From contig NZ_MLCE01000008.1 in assembly GCF_002300165.1 (NCBI RefSeq), forward strand, positions 93,032-157,031: DNA of 64,000 nucleotides, read 5' to 3'. Below the pieces are notes generated by a model. It worked only from the letters and a program-made list of their open reading frames with translations, had not been told where the DNA came from and ran no database searches. Made by a program: the position numbers and the translations under genes. How positions within the stretch are numbered: position 1 is the first letter of the stretch; each line of letters starts with the position of its first letter. Of this stretch, positions 1 to 8,429 are shown piece after piece. The DNA comes from Streptomyces sp. Tue6028 (lineage in GTDB: Bacteria; Actinomycetota; Actinomycetes; Streptomycetales; Streptomycetaceae).

Positions 1-1239
1 GCAGTCGCAGTCACAGTCGCTGAGGCAGCCCTCGCGCTTCTTGCGCGACCAGGGACCCTCGTACTCCTCGGCGCAGCAGACCTTGCAGGTGCAGCACAGG
101 CCGATCGCGGCGGCGCACCCGGCCCAGAAGCCGCGCTTGCCGGGACCGGGCGGCTGGAAGGAGGGTCCACCGCCGAAGGGGTTGCCGCCACCGCCGTACG
201 GGTTCTGCGGATCGTAGGGACCGTGCGGGGCGTGGGGGCTCTGCGGGCCGTACGGACCGCCCTGCTGGGGCGGTCCGAACGAACCCTCGACCGGGTGCAA
301 GCCGCCGGCCGGCGGCGCCAGGACGCCTCCCGGCCCGTGCGCGCCCGCACCCCCGCGCGCGCCGTCCGCCGCGTGCCCGCACGCGGACGAGCCGAACGCG
401 CGGTCCACCGACCTGCCCAGCTCGTGCGCCAGCAGCAGGTGCGCCAGCTTGCCGTCGGTGAACTCGACCTCGCGCAGCGCGAGCCGGATCCCGTGCAGGG
501 CGTCGTCGGCGAGCCGCCGTGCCTCGGTGAGCGACGTCCCGGTGGCCGTGAGCGGGTTCCAGGCTCCCGACGCGGCGTCAGTTTCCCTGTCCTCGACGGC
601 GTCCAGCAGGTGCGCCAGCCGTCCGAAGAGCCGTCCCGCCTCGGCGAGCGGCTCCGCGTTGCCGGGCCGGCCGGCGAGTACGGCGGTGTGCGCGAAGGCT
701 GCGGCCGTGGCGGTCTCGGTCGGTTCGGTGACGGTGAGCAGCGGCGTTCCGGGCCCGGCCAGCGCCTCGATGCCGATCTGCCGGTCCACGGCGTCGACGA
801 GCACGGCGGTGTCGAAGCCGACGTCGGAACCGGTGCGCGCGCCGGCCCTGCCCCAGCTCGCGGCGACCCGGCGGGCGGCGAGCGCCACGGGCCGGCGCGC
901 CAACAGCCCGTCCCCGTCGGCCACGTGGTCGCGGACCTTCGCCGAGGCGAGCACCAGCGAGACAGCGGCGGCGAGGCGCGCTCCCTCGCCCTGAGCGACG
1001 GAAGCGGTGCGCATGCCGCGCAGCGGGCAGGGCCCGGCGGTCCGGCGCCATCCCGTCGCCCGCTCCGCCTGAGCCTCCGTCAGAACGGATATCAGCAGAC
1101 CGTCATAGTTCGTGACGATCCGCGCGAACTGCCCGTGGTCACCGCGCAGCGCGAGACACAGCCCGCACAAGTGGGCCATCCACTGGGTCTTGAGTCCTTC
1201 ACCGAGACGGTGGCTGCAGGGCCTCACGATTCCGAACAC
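1..1239 (-). CDS. DUF5685 family cysteine-rich protein (3' end outside window)
   Basis: The frame is open from a GTG at 1239 to the window edge, so the C-terminus is missing. The first 290 or so residues match my memory of the Streptomyces DUF5685 family. The N-terminus carries C8, C25 and C28 in a HLCGLC setting. After a Gly/Pro-rich linker (residues about 300-370) comes a cysteine-rich tail with CC, CTC and CC clusters ending in alternating Asp-Cys. The cysteines suggest metal binding, but that is inference; no enzymatic function is known to me. GGGGGAG lies just upstream of the GTG. It is divergent from sflA, sharing a 290-bp intergenic region. Confidence 0.8.
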   Translation of the reverse strand, partial: MFGIVRPCSHRLGEGLKTQWMAHLCGLCLALRGDHGQFARIVTNYDGLLISVLTEAQAERATGWRRTAGPCPLRGMRTASVAQGEGARLAAAVSLVLASAKVRDHVADGDGLLARRPVALAARRVAASWGRAGARTGSDVGFDTAVLVDAVDRQIGIEALAGPGTPLLTVTEPTETATAAAFAHTAVLAGRPGNAEPLAEAGRLFGRLAHLLDAVEDRETDAASGAWNPLTATGTSLTEARRLADDALHGIRLALREVEFTDGKLAHLLLAHELGRSVDRAFGSSACGHAADGARGGAGAHGPGGVLAPPAGGLHPVEGSFGPPQQGGPYGPQSPHAPHGPYDPQNPYGGGGNPFGGGPSFQPPGPGKRGFWAGCAAAIGLCCTCKVCCAEEYEGPWSRKKREGCLSDCDCDC

Positions 1240-1529
1240 GACACTCCCCCGTGACACGTACGACGTTGAGCGGCGGCATCCTAACGACCACTCCGTTCAC
1301 CCGTACGCACCGACCGTCACCCGAACGCCGTGGGAAATCATATTTCACTCTCAGTCAGCAGCCGTACACAGCAAGACCCTTGGGATACCGGGGCTCTCGA
1401 CGGATTCGCTGTGCACCAGTACCGTCACGAAACCCCCGCGCGGCGTCTATCCACTTGGCGCGACATCCGCATCATGGACGACCATGGGGATGCGGAAAGC
1501 ACGAAAGACCGCTGTGAGAGGAGGCGTCC

Positions 1530-1967
1530 ATGGGATCGGTGCGCAAGGCGAGTGCCTGGCTTGGCCTCGTCGACGACAACGATGACGAGCGTTACTACGA
1601 CGACGACTACGCCGAGGGACAGGAGTCCGGCGAGGCCTGGGTCACCGACCCGCGGGTGAAGGTCGCGTCCGAGACGGCGGAGGAGAAGGGCCGCCGGATC
1701 GGCACGGTCACCCCGGACAGCTTCCGGGACGCGCGCGGCATCGGCGAGCTCTTCCGGGACGGCGTCCCGGTGATCATCAACCTCACGTCCATGGAGCCCG
1801 CCGACGCCAAGCGCGTGGTGGACTTCGCGGCCGGCCTGACCTTCGGCCTGCGCGGCACGATCGAACGGGTCGCCACCCGGGTCTTCCTGCTGACCCCCGC
1901 CAACACGGAGATCGTCAGCGGCGAGGCCGCGGGTCGTCAGACGGACGGTTTCTTCAACCAGAGCTGA
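1530..1967 (+). CDS. sflA: SepF-like cell division/growth protein (SflA type)
   Basis: A 145-residue SepF-family protein. An acidic, Asp/Tyr-rich N-terminus (residues 15-30) precedes the compact SepF domain (about 58-135, from VTPDSF to the VFLLTP strand). SepF anchors FtsZ to the membrane. Streptomyces carries a true SepF in the division cluster plus two SepF-like proteins, and this one sits outside any division cluster beside an acyl-CoA dehydrogenase, as I recall for S. coelicolor sflA (SCO1749). The canonical amphipathic N-terminal helix is not obvious, although residues 2-13 could form one. The start is fixed by a strong GAGAGGAGG site 5 nt upstream. Confidence 0.85.
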   Translation: MGSVRKASAWLGLVDDNDDERYYDDDYAEGQESGEAWVTDPRVKVASETAEEKGRRIGTVTPDSFRDARGIGELFRDGVPVIINLTSMEPADAKRVVDFAAGLTFGLRGTIERVATRVFLLTPANTEIVSGEAAGRQTDGFFNQS

Positions 1968-1992
1968 GGCAGGGCCGCTCACCGGCCCTGCC
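1968..1992. terminator. Bidirectional hairpin between sflA and the acyl-CoA dehydrogenase
   Basis: A perfect 10-bp stem (GGCAGGGCCG / CGGCCCTGCC) with a 5-nt loop begins right at the sflA stop codon. It lies between two convergent genes and could serve both. There is no U-tract, as is usual for Streptomyces terminators. Confidence 0.6.
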
Positions 1993-2011
1993 CCACGGGG
2001 TCCCCAAGGCT

Positions 2012-3202
2012 CTACCGGAAGGCGTCGAGTCCGGTGAGCGCCTTGCCCAGCACGAGTTGATGCATCTCGACGGTGCCCTCGTAGGTGAGCACCGACTCCA
2101 GATTCGTGGCGTGCCGCATCACGGGGTATTCGAGCGAGATTCCGTTGGCGCCGAGGATCGTCCGCGCGGTGCGGCAGATCTCGATCGCCTCCCGCACGTT
2201 GTTGAGTTTGCCGAAACTGACCTGTTCGGGACGGAGCCGTCCCGCGTCCATGCGCCGCCCGAGGTGGTGGGCGAGCAGAATTCCCTTGTGCAGCTCGACC
2301 GCCATGTCGGCGAGCTTCGCCTGGGTCAGCTGGAAGCCGCCGATGGGCCGGCCGAACTGCTCGCGCGTCTTCGCATACTCGACGGCGGCCTCGAAACTGG
2401 CCCGCGCCGCGCCCATGGCGCCCCACACGATCCCGTACCGGGCGTGCGAGAGACAGCTGAGCGGTCCCTTCAGCCCGACGACGTCCGGCAGCACTGCGTC
2501 GGCGGGCAGCCGTACGTCGTCCAGGACGAGCTCGCTGGTGACGCTCGCCCGCAGTGACCACTTGTGCTTGATCTCGGGCGCGGAGAATCCGGTCACGTCG
2601 GTGGGGACGACGAAGCCGCGGATTCCGTCGTCCGTCTGGGCCCAGACCACGGCGACCCCGGCGACGGACCCGTTGGTGATCCACATCTTCCGCCCATTGA
2701 GGACCCAGTCGCCGCCGTCGCGCTTGGCGTGGGTGCGCATGGAGGCGGGGTCGGAGCCGTGGTCGGGCTCGGTGAGCCCGAAGCAGCCGATGATCTCTCC
2801 GGAGGCCATCCCCGGCAGCCAGGTCTGCTTCTGCTCCTCGCTGCCGAACCGGTGGATGGCGTACATGGCGAGGGAGCCCTGAACGGAGACGAGGGAACGG
2901 ATGCCGGAGTCGGCGGCCTCCAGCTCCAGGCAGGCCAGACCGTACTGCACCGCGGACGCCCCGGCGCACCCGTACCCCTGGAGGGACATGCCGAGTGCCC
3001 CGATGGCGCCGAGCTCCCGCGCCAGCTCCCGGATGCCGGGCAGCTCGCCCTTCTCGTACCACTCGGCGACGTGCGGCAGCACCCGGTCGGCCGCCCAGGT
3101 CCGCACGGTGTCGCGGACGGCGAGGTCCTCCGGGTCCAGCAGGTCGTCGATGCCGAGCGGGTCGGCGGGGTCGAAGGGCGGGAGCTTCGAGGACGCGGAC
3201 AT
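2012..3202 (-). CDS. Acyl-CoA dehydrogenase, glutaryl-CoA dehydrogenase-like
   Basis: A 396-residue flavoenzyme, the normal length for the family, with N-terminal helical, middle beta and C-terminal helical domains. The CFGLTEPDHGSD stretch (about 140-151) is the FAD/substrate strand. The catalytic glutamate is expected at E375 in TYEGTVEMH, the place it takes in glutaryl-CoA dehydrogenases. The reaction would be alpha,beta-oxidation of a short acyl-CoA passed on to ETF. Glutaryl-CoA is the best guess, but isobutyryl- or 2-methylbutyryl-CoA cannot be excluded. The ATG has GGAGG 8 nt upstream. A 17-bp palindrome overlaps the promoter, suggesting TetR-type control. No partner enzyme is adjacent. 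Confidence 0.9.
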   Translation of the reverse strand: MSASSKLPPFDPADPLGIDDLLDPEDLAVRDTVRTWAADRVLPHVAEWYEKGELPGIRELARELGAIGALGMSLQGYGCAGASAVQYGLACLELEAADSGIRSLVSVQGSLAMYAIHRFGSEEQKQTWLPGMASGEIIGCFGLTEPDHGSDPASMRTHAKRDGGDWVLNGRKMWITNGSVAGVAVVWAQTDDGIRGFVVPTDVTGFSAPEIKHKWSLRASVTSELVLDDVRLPADAVLPDVVGLKGPLSCLSHARYGIVWGAMGAARASFEAAVEYAKTREQFGRPIGGFQLTQAKLADMAVELHKGILLAHHLGRRMDAGRLRPEQVSFGKLNNVREAIEICRTARTILGANGISLEYPVMRHATNLESVLTYEGTVEMHQLVLGKALTGLDAFR

Positions 3203-3224
3203 GAGGCAGCCTCCGGCACGCTAA

Positions 3225-3241
3225 AACTAGCAGTGTTAGTT
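3225..3241. promoter_or_regulatory. Palindromic operator candidate upstream of the acyl-CoA dehydrogenase
   Basis: AACTAGCAGTGTTAGTT is a 17-bp palindrome with one mismatched pair (arms AACTA/TAGTT around CA-G-TG). Read on the minus strand, its right end merges with a TAGTTT element that could be the -10 box, so a bound regulator would block transcription. TetR-family regulators commonly use sites of this form; no such regulator gene is in the window. Confidence 0.5.
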
Positions 3242-3426
3242 ACGACGTCGCGGCCGACGTTACGACGCAGTGTCCCGCACGTCCAGGGGCCCTCCCCCAC
3301 ACGACCACGAAACACGGCCGCGAACGTACGGCCACAGACTCACGGCCACGCGCCACGGGCACGCGCCCTGCCGGAGGACCCGCACGGGCCGGCGGGCGGA
3401 GTCGGTGGGCGCACGGCCGGAGAGAG

Positions 3427-5034
3427 CTACGCGGTCACGCGGGACTCGGCGACCTCGCGGGGTGCCGGGATCTCCGCCGGACCCGCCGCCGGCGCCGGGC
3501 ACTCCATGACCCGCGGCAACCGCAGCGCCATCACCGCGCCGAGCATCAGCAGGCCCGCGCTGACCAGCAGGGTCACATGCAGACCGTGCACGAAGGAGTC
3601 CCGCGCGGCATGCCGAAGGGCCGCACCGGGCGCCCCGCCGAGCCGCCCGGCGACCTCGTACGCCTCCCCGAGCGAGTGCCCCGCCGCGGTCGAGTCGGCG
3701 GCCGGAACCCCGGGAACCGACGAGAGCCCCGGCTTGTACGCGGCGTTCATCACACTCCCCAGCAGCGCGATCCCGATGCCCGCACCCAGCTGGTAGGAGG
3801 TCTCGCCGATGGCGGCGGCCCCACCGGCCTGCGCGGGCGGCGCCTCGCTCAGCATCGACTCGTACGCTCCGAAGAGCGTGGTCTCCAGACCGAAACCGAG
3901 CAGCACGAAGCCGAAGAGCAGCAGCCCCGTGTTGTCGTTCCCGCCCATCGCGGTCAGCGTGACGACCGCGGCGGCGGTCAGGCAGAAACCGAGGCTGACC
4001 ATCGTGCGCGGGCCGAATCGCCGCAGCATCTTGGCCCCGGCGAGCCCGGCGGCCATCGCCGCGACGGTGAGCGGCAGCAGCCGCAGCCCCGTCTCCAGCG
4101 GCGAGAGGCCGAGCACGAGCTGGAGGTACTGCGCCGCGATCAGCTCCAGACCGACCAGGGCGAGCATGGCGAGGACGATGCATCCCACCGAGGTACTGAA
4201 CGCGGGCCGCGCGAACATCCGCAGGTCGACCAGCGGATGCGCACGCCGCCGCTGGCGCCGGACGAAGCCGGCCAGCAGCGCGCCGCCCAGGAGCAGGGGG
4301 CTCAGTGTGAGCGGGCCGAACGGGGCCTCCCCGCCGCCGAGCCGCTTCACGCCGAGGACGAGCCCGAAGAGTCCGGCGGCGGCCATCAGGGCGCCGACGA
4401 TGTCCCAGGGACCGTTGCGGTCCCCCTTCGACTCGGGCAGCAGCATCCGTCCGATCGGCAGGCTGACCAGCATCAACGGGATGTTGACCAGGAAGACGGA
4501 CCCCCACCAGAAGTGTTCGAGGAGGAAGCCGCCGAGCAGCGGTCCCACCGCCGCGCCCACGGCGGCCACCGCGCTCCAGATGCCGATCGCCAGGGCCCGC
4601 TCCCGTCGGTCGGGGAAGACCTGGCGCAGGATCGAGAGCGTCGCGGGCATGATCATCGCGCCGCCGACGCCGAGCAGGGCCCGCGCGAAGATCAGGACCT
4701 GCGCGCTGTCGGCGCAGGCCGCGACGGCCGAGGCGACGCCGAAGAGGGCGTATCCGAGCAGGAGGACGCGTCGGCGGCCGACGCGGTCACCGAGCGTGCC
4801 GAAGAGTATGAGGAGCGAGGCGCAGACCAGCGGATAGATGTCGACGATCCAGAGCAGCTCTATCGCGCCGGGCCTGAGGTCCTCGGTGACGGCGGGCACC
4901 GCGACGTGCAGCACCGTGGCGTCGAGCGCCACCAGCAGCAGACTGACGCACAGGACGACGAGGACGACCCAGCGGTTGGCACCGGCCCCGGTCTCCCGAC
5001 GGCATCGCGCAGCGGCCGTGGTCGTCCCGGACAT
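3427..5034 (-). CDS. MFS drug exporter, DHA2 (14-TMS, QacA/EmrB-like)
   Basis: A 535-residue integral membrane protein with 13-14 hydrophobic segments from about residue 20 to 500. It has the MFS motif A-like loop GDRVGRRR after TM2 and a motif C-like Gly/Pro-rich TM5 (GIWSAVAAVGAAVGPLLGG). These mark proton-driven multidrug exporters of the DHA2 family; substrates cannot be read from sequence. The ATG at 5034 has GGGAGGT at proper spacing, so longer in-frame extensions are discounted. A perfect 14-bp palindrome (5216-5229) lies about 180 nt upstream. It is divergent from the 5295 membrane gene. Confidence 0.9.
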   Translation of the reverse strand: MSGTTTAAARCRRETGAGANRWVVLVVLCVSLLLVALDATVLHVAVPAVTEDLRPGAIELLWIVDIYPLVCASLLILFGTLGDRVGRRRVLLLGYALFGVASAVAACADSAQVLIFARALLGVGGAMIMPATLSILRQVFPDRRERALAIGIWSAVAAVGAAVGPLLGGFLLEHFWWGSVFLVNIPLMLVSLPIGRMLLPESKGDRNGPWDIVGALMAAAGLFGLVLGVKRLGGGEAPFGPLTLSPLLLGGALLAGFVRRQRRRAHPLVDLRMFARPAFSTSVGCIVLAMLALVGLELIAAQYLQLVLGLSPLETGLRLLPLTVAAMAAGLAGAKMLRRFGPRTMVSLGFCLTAAAVVTLTAMGGNDNTGLLLFGFVLLGFGLETTLFGAYESMLSEAPPAQAGGAAAIGETSYQLGAGIGIALLGSVMNAAYKPGLSSVPGVPAADSTAAGHSLGEAYEVAGRLGGAPGAALRHAARDSFVHGLHVTLLVSAGLLMLGAVMALRLPRVMECPAPAAGPAEIPAPREVAESRVTA

Positions 5035-5215
5035 GTACGTACCTCCCAGATGTTCCCTCGCGTTCGGCGGAAACCTCAGGGTGGGGACTCCCTGGGGCTG
5101 TGGCCTGGGGGAGCGGAGTCCCGGCCCACGCAACAAAGGCGAGTGAGCCGCCCACAGTACGCGAGTTCCCGGCGATGACGCGTGGCAGACCTCTCACGTT
5201 CTTCCTGCATTGCGT

Positions 5216-5229
5216 GTGGCGTACGCCAC
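5216..5229. promoter_or_regulatory. Perfect 14-bp palindrome between the MFS exporter and the 5295 membrane gene
   Basis: GTGGCGTACGCCAC is fully self-complementary and lies in the divergent intergenic region. It may be the operator of an exporter regulator such as a TetR or MarR protein, but no regulator gene is adjacent, so the role is inferred from position only. Confidence 0.35.
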
Positions 5230-5294
5230 GCTCCCCTCGGAGCACCACGCCCCGCCGGGCCCCACGGTTCCGGGCGACATCGATAATCGAGCCC

Positions 5295-6464
5295 GTGACC
5301 GATCTTGAGACACCTGTCGCGAAGCCGCCCCGCGCGGGCGCCCTGCGCCGCGCGGCCCCCGCCCTCCTCGGGTACGCGGGCGTCCGCGCGCTGGGGCTCG
5401 TGGTCCTCGCCGCGTGGAGCGCGGCGAACGGCAAGAGCGCGCACACCCTGCTCACGGCCCGCTGGGACGCGCTCTGGTACACCCGGGTCGCCGACCTCGG
5501 CTACGGCTGGGAAGTCCGACTGCCGAACGGCGACGTGCACTCGAACCTCGCCTTCTTCCCGCTGCTGCCCTGGCTGGAGCGTCTGGGCTCGGCCCTCACG
5601 CCGCTGTCGTCCGCGGACGCGGGCCTGCTGGTGAGCACGGCGGCGTCGCTGGCCGCGGCCTGGGGGATCTTCGCCGTCGCGGAGCATGTGTACGGACGAC
5701 GGGCGGGCGTCTGTGCCGTGCTGGTGTGGGCGGTGCTGCCGATCGGTGTCGTGCAGTCGATGGCGTACAGCGAGTCACTGTTCACGGCGCTCGCCGCCTG
5801 GTCGCTGTACGCGGTGCTGACCGGCCGCTGGATCACGGCGGGCCTGCTCGCCGCGCTCGCGGGGCTGACCCGGCCGGTGGGAGTGGCGGTGGTCGCGGCC
5901 GTCTGGGTGACAGCGGTCATGTCGTTCGTACGGGACCGAAGCGCGCCCGGCCCGGACGGCGCACCCCGGTGGCGGCGCGCCCTCGGCATGCTTCTCGCGC
6001 CGCTCGGCGCCGCCGGCTACGTGCTCTGGGTCGGCCGTCGCACGGGCAAGGGCCCGCTCGGCTACCTCGACGTGCAGGCGGGCTGGCGCAACGGCTTCGA
6101 CGGCGGCTACGCCTTCGCGCGCTTCGTCGCCGACAAGTTCACGTCCTTCCCCTCGGCCCTGGCCGGCGTCGGACTGATCGTCGGCGTCGCGCTGGTCATC
6201 TGGCTGTACGTGACGTGCGTGCGCCAGGGGCAGCCGCTGCCGCTCCTGGTGTACTCGGGGATCGTCACCGCGCTCGCCCTGTGCGCGTCGAGCTACTTCG
6301 GCTCGAAACCGCGCCTCCTGCTGCCCGCCTTCCCCCTTCTGCTGCCCCTCGCCCTCGCCCTGTCCCGGCTGCGTACGCCCAGGTCGGCGGCGGTCCTGGG
6401 CGGCGTGGCGGCGGCTTCCGCGGTCTACGGCGCCTTCTGGCTGAACGGCTCCGGTCCGCCATGA
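5295..6464 (+). CDS. Polytopic membrane protein, mannosyltransferase-like (GT-C type)
   Basis: A 389-residue protein with about nine hydrophobic segments. Features typical of GT-C glycosyltransferases of the PIG-V-like bacterial group are an early luminal acidic motif (RWDALWYTRVADLGYG, about residues 55-70) and a FFPLLPW turn about 20 residues later. Such enzymes move a sugar from a polyprenyl-phosphate donor outside the membrane; the acceptor here is unknown. I chose GTG 5295 because GATAAT sits 7 nt before it, the layout of a leaderless transcript, and the longer frame upstream is Arg/Pro-rich and uncharacteristic. The stop is followed by an AT-rich gap before the PAP2 gene. Confidence 0.75.
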   Translation: MTDLETPVAKPPRAGALRRAAPALLGYAGVRALGLVVLAAWSAANGKSAHTLLTARWDALWYTRVADLGYGWEVRLPNGDVHSNLAFFPLLPWLERLGSALTPLSSADAGLLVSTAASLAAAWGIFAVAEHVYGRRAGVCAVLVWAVLPIGVVQSMAYSESLFTALAAWSLYAVLTGRWITAGLLAALAGLTRPVGVAVVAAVWVTAVMSFVRDRSAPGPDGAPRWRRALGMLLAPLGAAGYVLWVGRRTGKGPLGYLDVQAGWRNGFDGGYAFARFVADKFTSFPSALAGVGLIVGVALVIWLYVTCVRQGQPLPLLVYSGIVTALALCASSYFGSKPRLLLPAFPLLLPLALALSRLRTPRSAAVLGGVAAASAVYGAFWLNGSGPP

Positions 6465-6703
6465 TCGACTCCCGGACGCCCGGTGAGCTGCCGGAGAATT
6501 CCAGCCCAGCATTCGGTGAACGAATATATAAGCGTCATAAAACCGAACCACGGACGGATCAATGGAATTACGGAGTCCACTCTCCGAGGATTAGACATTC
6601 ATAGAAAATAAACACGGACCTGAGAGGAATCCCACATCACATCGTCATCACAAAGCGAGTGATTCGGCCTGGAACGCAGCTCACTCGCTGTAACGTCGAT
6701 TGA

Positions 6704-7729
6704 GTGCGTACCGAACGAAACCTGACCCGTCTGGACCGGGTCTTCGCCCGGCTCGACCGTGAACCTGAACGGCCGGCCCACATCGACGTGCCGAGGATGA
6801 GCCGGCACAGGGTCGTGCTGTTCGCGGCGACCCTGGCCTTCTACCTGGCCATCGTGTGGGCCGTCGCCATCACTTCATGGCTGGTCAGATTCGACTGGCA
6901 GGTCATGTTCTTCCGGCCCTACCAGCAATGGCCGGAGATCCACGCGTTCCTGGACTACTACGTGGTGCTCGGCCAGCGCGGCCCCACCGCCGTGATGGTC
7001 GCCGCCTGGCTGGGCTGGCGCTCCTGGCGGCAGCACACCCTGCGCCCGCTGCTCACGCTGGGTGCCTCGCTGCTGCTCCTCAACATCACGGTCGGCGCCG
7101 CCAAGTTGGGCATGGGCCGCCTCGGCCCCCACTACGCCATCACCATCGGCTCGAACGAGATGGGCCTGGGCGGCGATATATTTCCTTCGGGCCACACCGC
7201 CAACGCCGTTGTGACCTGGGGCATCCTGGCCTATCTGGCCTCGACCCCACGGGCCCGGCGCTGGCTGTCCGCGCTTTCCGCGGTGACGTCGCTCGGCGTC
7301 GGTCTGACCACCGTGTACCTCGGCACGCACTGGCTGAGCGATGTGCTCCTCGGCTGGGCCGCGGGTCTGCTGATCCTGCTGGCGCTGCCTTGGTGCGAGC
7401 CGCTGATCGCCCGCGCCGAGACCGGGATCTTCTCGCTGCGCGACTCCTGGCGCGCCCGTCGCGGCCGTGTCGTGCCCGCCCCCGCGGCCTCGCCGGTCGG
7501 CGTGCCCGCCATGGTGCCGCACCCCGCCACCGCGGACGGCGAGGTCCCCGCGCGGGAGTCGGCCGCCTCCGTCCGCGCGCCCCGGGCACCGGTGTACCTG
7601 GCTCCCGGCCCGCACACGGCCCGCTCGGAGCGCACCCCGGTCACCCCGGTCGGCAGTCGCCGCCCGCCGCACGCCGACCGGGTGGCGCGCTCGGCCACCA
7701 CCTCGGCCCGCCCCCTGACGGGCGGCTGA
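6704..7729 (+). CDS. PAP2-family membrane phosphatase
   Basis: A 341-residue protein with about six membrane segments in residues 30-235. The phosphatase signature is present: K133 in KLGMGRLGP (motif 1), P161-S-G-H164 (motif 2) and H209 with D213 in GTHWLSD (motif 3). Family members dephosphorylate lipid pyrophosphates or phosphatidates at the outer membrane face; undecaprenyl pyrophosphate recycling is one option. Motif 1 ends in GP instead of the usual RP, a mild deviation. The last 100 residues are a Pro/Arg-rich cytoplasmic tail without recognisable domain. TAACGT 7 nt before the GTG and no Shine-Dalgarno suggest a leaderless mRNA. Confidence 0.88.
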   Translation: MRTERNLTRLDRVFARLDREPERPAHIDVPRMSRHRVVLFAATLAFYLAIVWAVAITSWLVRFDWQVMFFRPYQQWPEIHAFLDYYVVLGQRGPTAVMVAAWLGWRSWRQHTLRPLLTLGASLLLLNITVGAAKLGMGRLGPHYAITIGSNEMGLGGDIFPSGHTANAVVTWGILAYLASTPRARRWLSALSAVTSLGVGLTTVYLGTHWLSDVLLGWAAGLLILLALPWCEPLIARAETGIFSLRDSWRARRGRVVPAPAASPVGVPAMVPHPATADGEVPARESAASVRAPRAPVYLAPGPHTARSERTPVTPVGSRRPPHADRVARSATTSARPLTGG

Positions 7730-7773
7730 GGACAACCGAACGGCGGGGCCGGTACGCACACCTCTCCCCGCAC

Positions 7774-7813
7774 CGCGAAGGCCCCCGGCTCCTGACAGCC
7801 GGGGGCCTTCGCG
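7774..7813. terminator. Strong hairpin between PAP2 gene and the I78-type gene
   Basis: A perfect 17-bp stem (7774-7790 with 7797-7813) with a 6-nt loop. It follows the PAP2 stop by 45 nt and lies 50 nt past the 3' end of the convergent small gene, so it can act in both directions. Confidence 0.8.
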
Positions 7814-7862
7814 CGTCGGTCGGGTCCTGCCGGGACCACCGGGTCCCGTCGGTGCGGTGCCG

Positions 7863-8078
7863 TCAGCCCTTCCAGCAGCGCGTGACCCTACCGTCCGTGA
7901 CCTCGAAGTTCAGCCGCCCCACGAGGTACTCCATGGTGATGATCGCGCCCGGGGGCAGCGAGCGCACCGTGGTCCAGCCGTGCTCCTGGGCACGGCGCTC
8001 GGCGCTGCTCGCCTCCAGTCCTACGTAACTCTCCGGACTGTCCTGGGGCTCTGCGGAATGAGGGGGAATGGGTGCCAT
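7863..8078 (-). CDS. Small I78-type peptidase inhibitor-like protein
   Basis: A 71-residue protein. Residues 20-71 resemble the proteinase inhibitor I78 family: a helix with ERRAQEHGW, a PPGAIITMEYLVGRLNFEV core and a TRCWKG end. I78 members are small inhibitors of serine proteases, often secreted, but no signal peptide is visible here, so a cytoplasmic role is equally possible. I prefer ATG 8078 because TAACGT stands 7 nt before it (leaderless layout); in-frame GTG codons at 8084 and 8129 would lengthen the N-terminus by 2 or 17 residues. Confidence 0.65.
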   Translation of the reverse strand: MAPIPPHSAEPQDSPESYVGLEASSAERRAQEHGWTTVRSLPPGAIITMEYLVGRLNFEVTDGRVTRCWKG

Positions 8079-8429
8079 GACGGCCACGTTAGGCGGCGTC
8101 GCCCCGGCCGGGGAAGTCCGGATCGCCACCCAGCGTCACCCATACCCCTCCGGTCACACTTCTGTCACAGGATCACGACACGTGTTTCGGTCGAACTCCG
8201 TCACACGCACGAGGGGTTCCCTACGCGTTCTGCACTCCTTCGAACGTAATTCGGAGCCGGCGTGACACCGTCCCGAACAGCTCGATGGAATGTACGGATC
8301 CAAAGCCTCGGCGCGGCCTTTCCATTCCGATTCCGGGGCCCGCCGTGGAATCTGACGCCCCATGGGAAATACCCGTTCCGGCACAGGAACCCCGCGCGCG
8401 GCGTGCCGGCCCACGACGCCCGGTGCACA
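8079..8429. other. Intergenic region upstream of the I78-type gene
   Basis: About 350 bp with lower GC than the flanks. Apart from TAACGT just before the I78-type start (8085-8090 on the minus strand) I see no gene, hairpin or repeat. It also holds the 3' flank of the WYL regulator. Confidence 0.5.
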
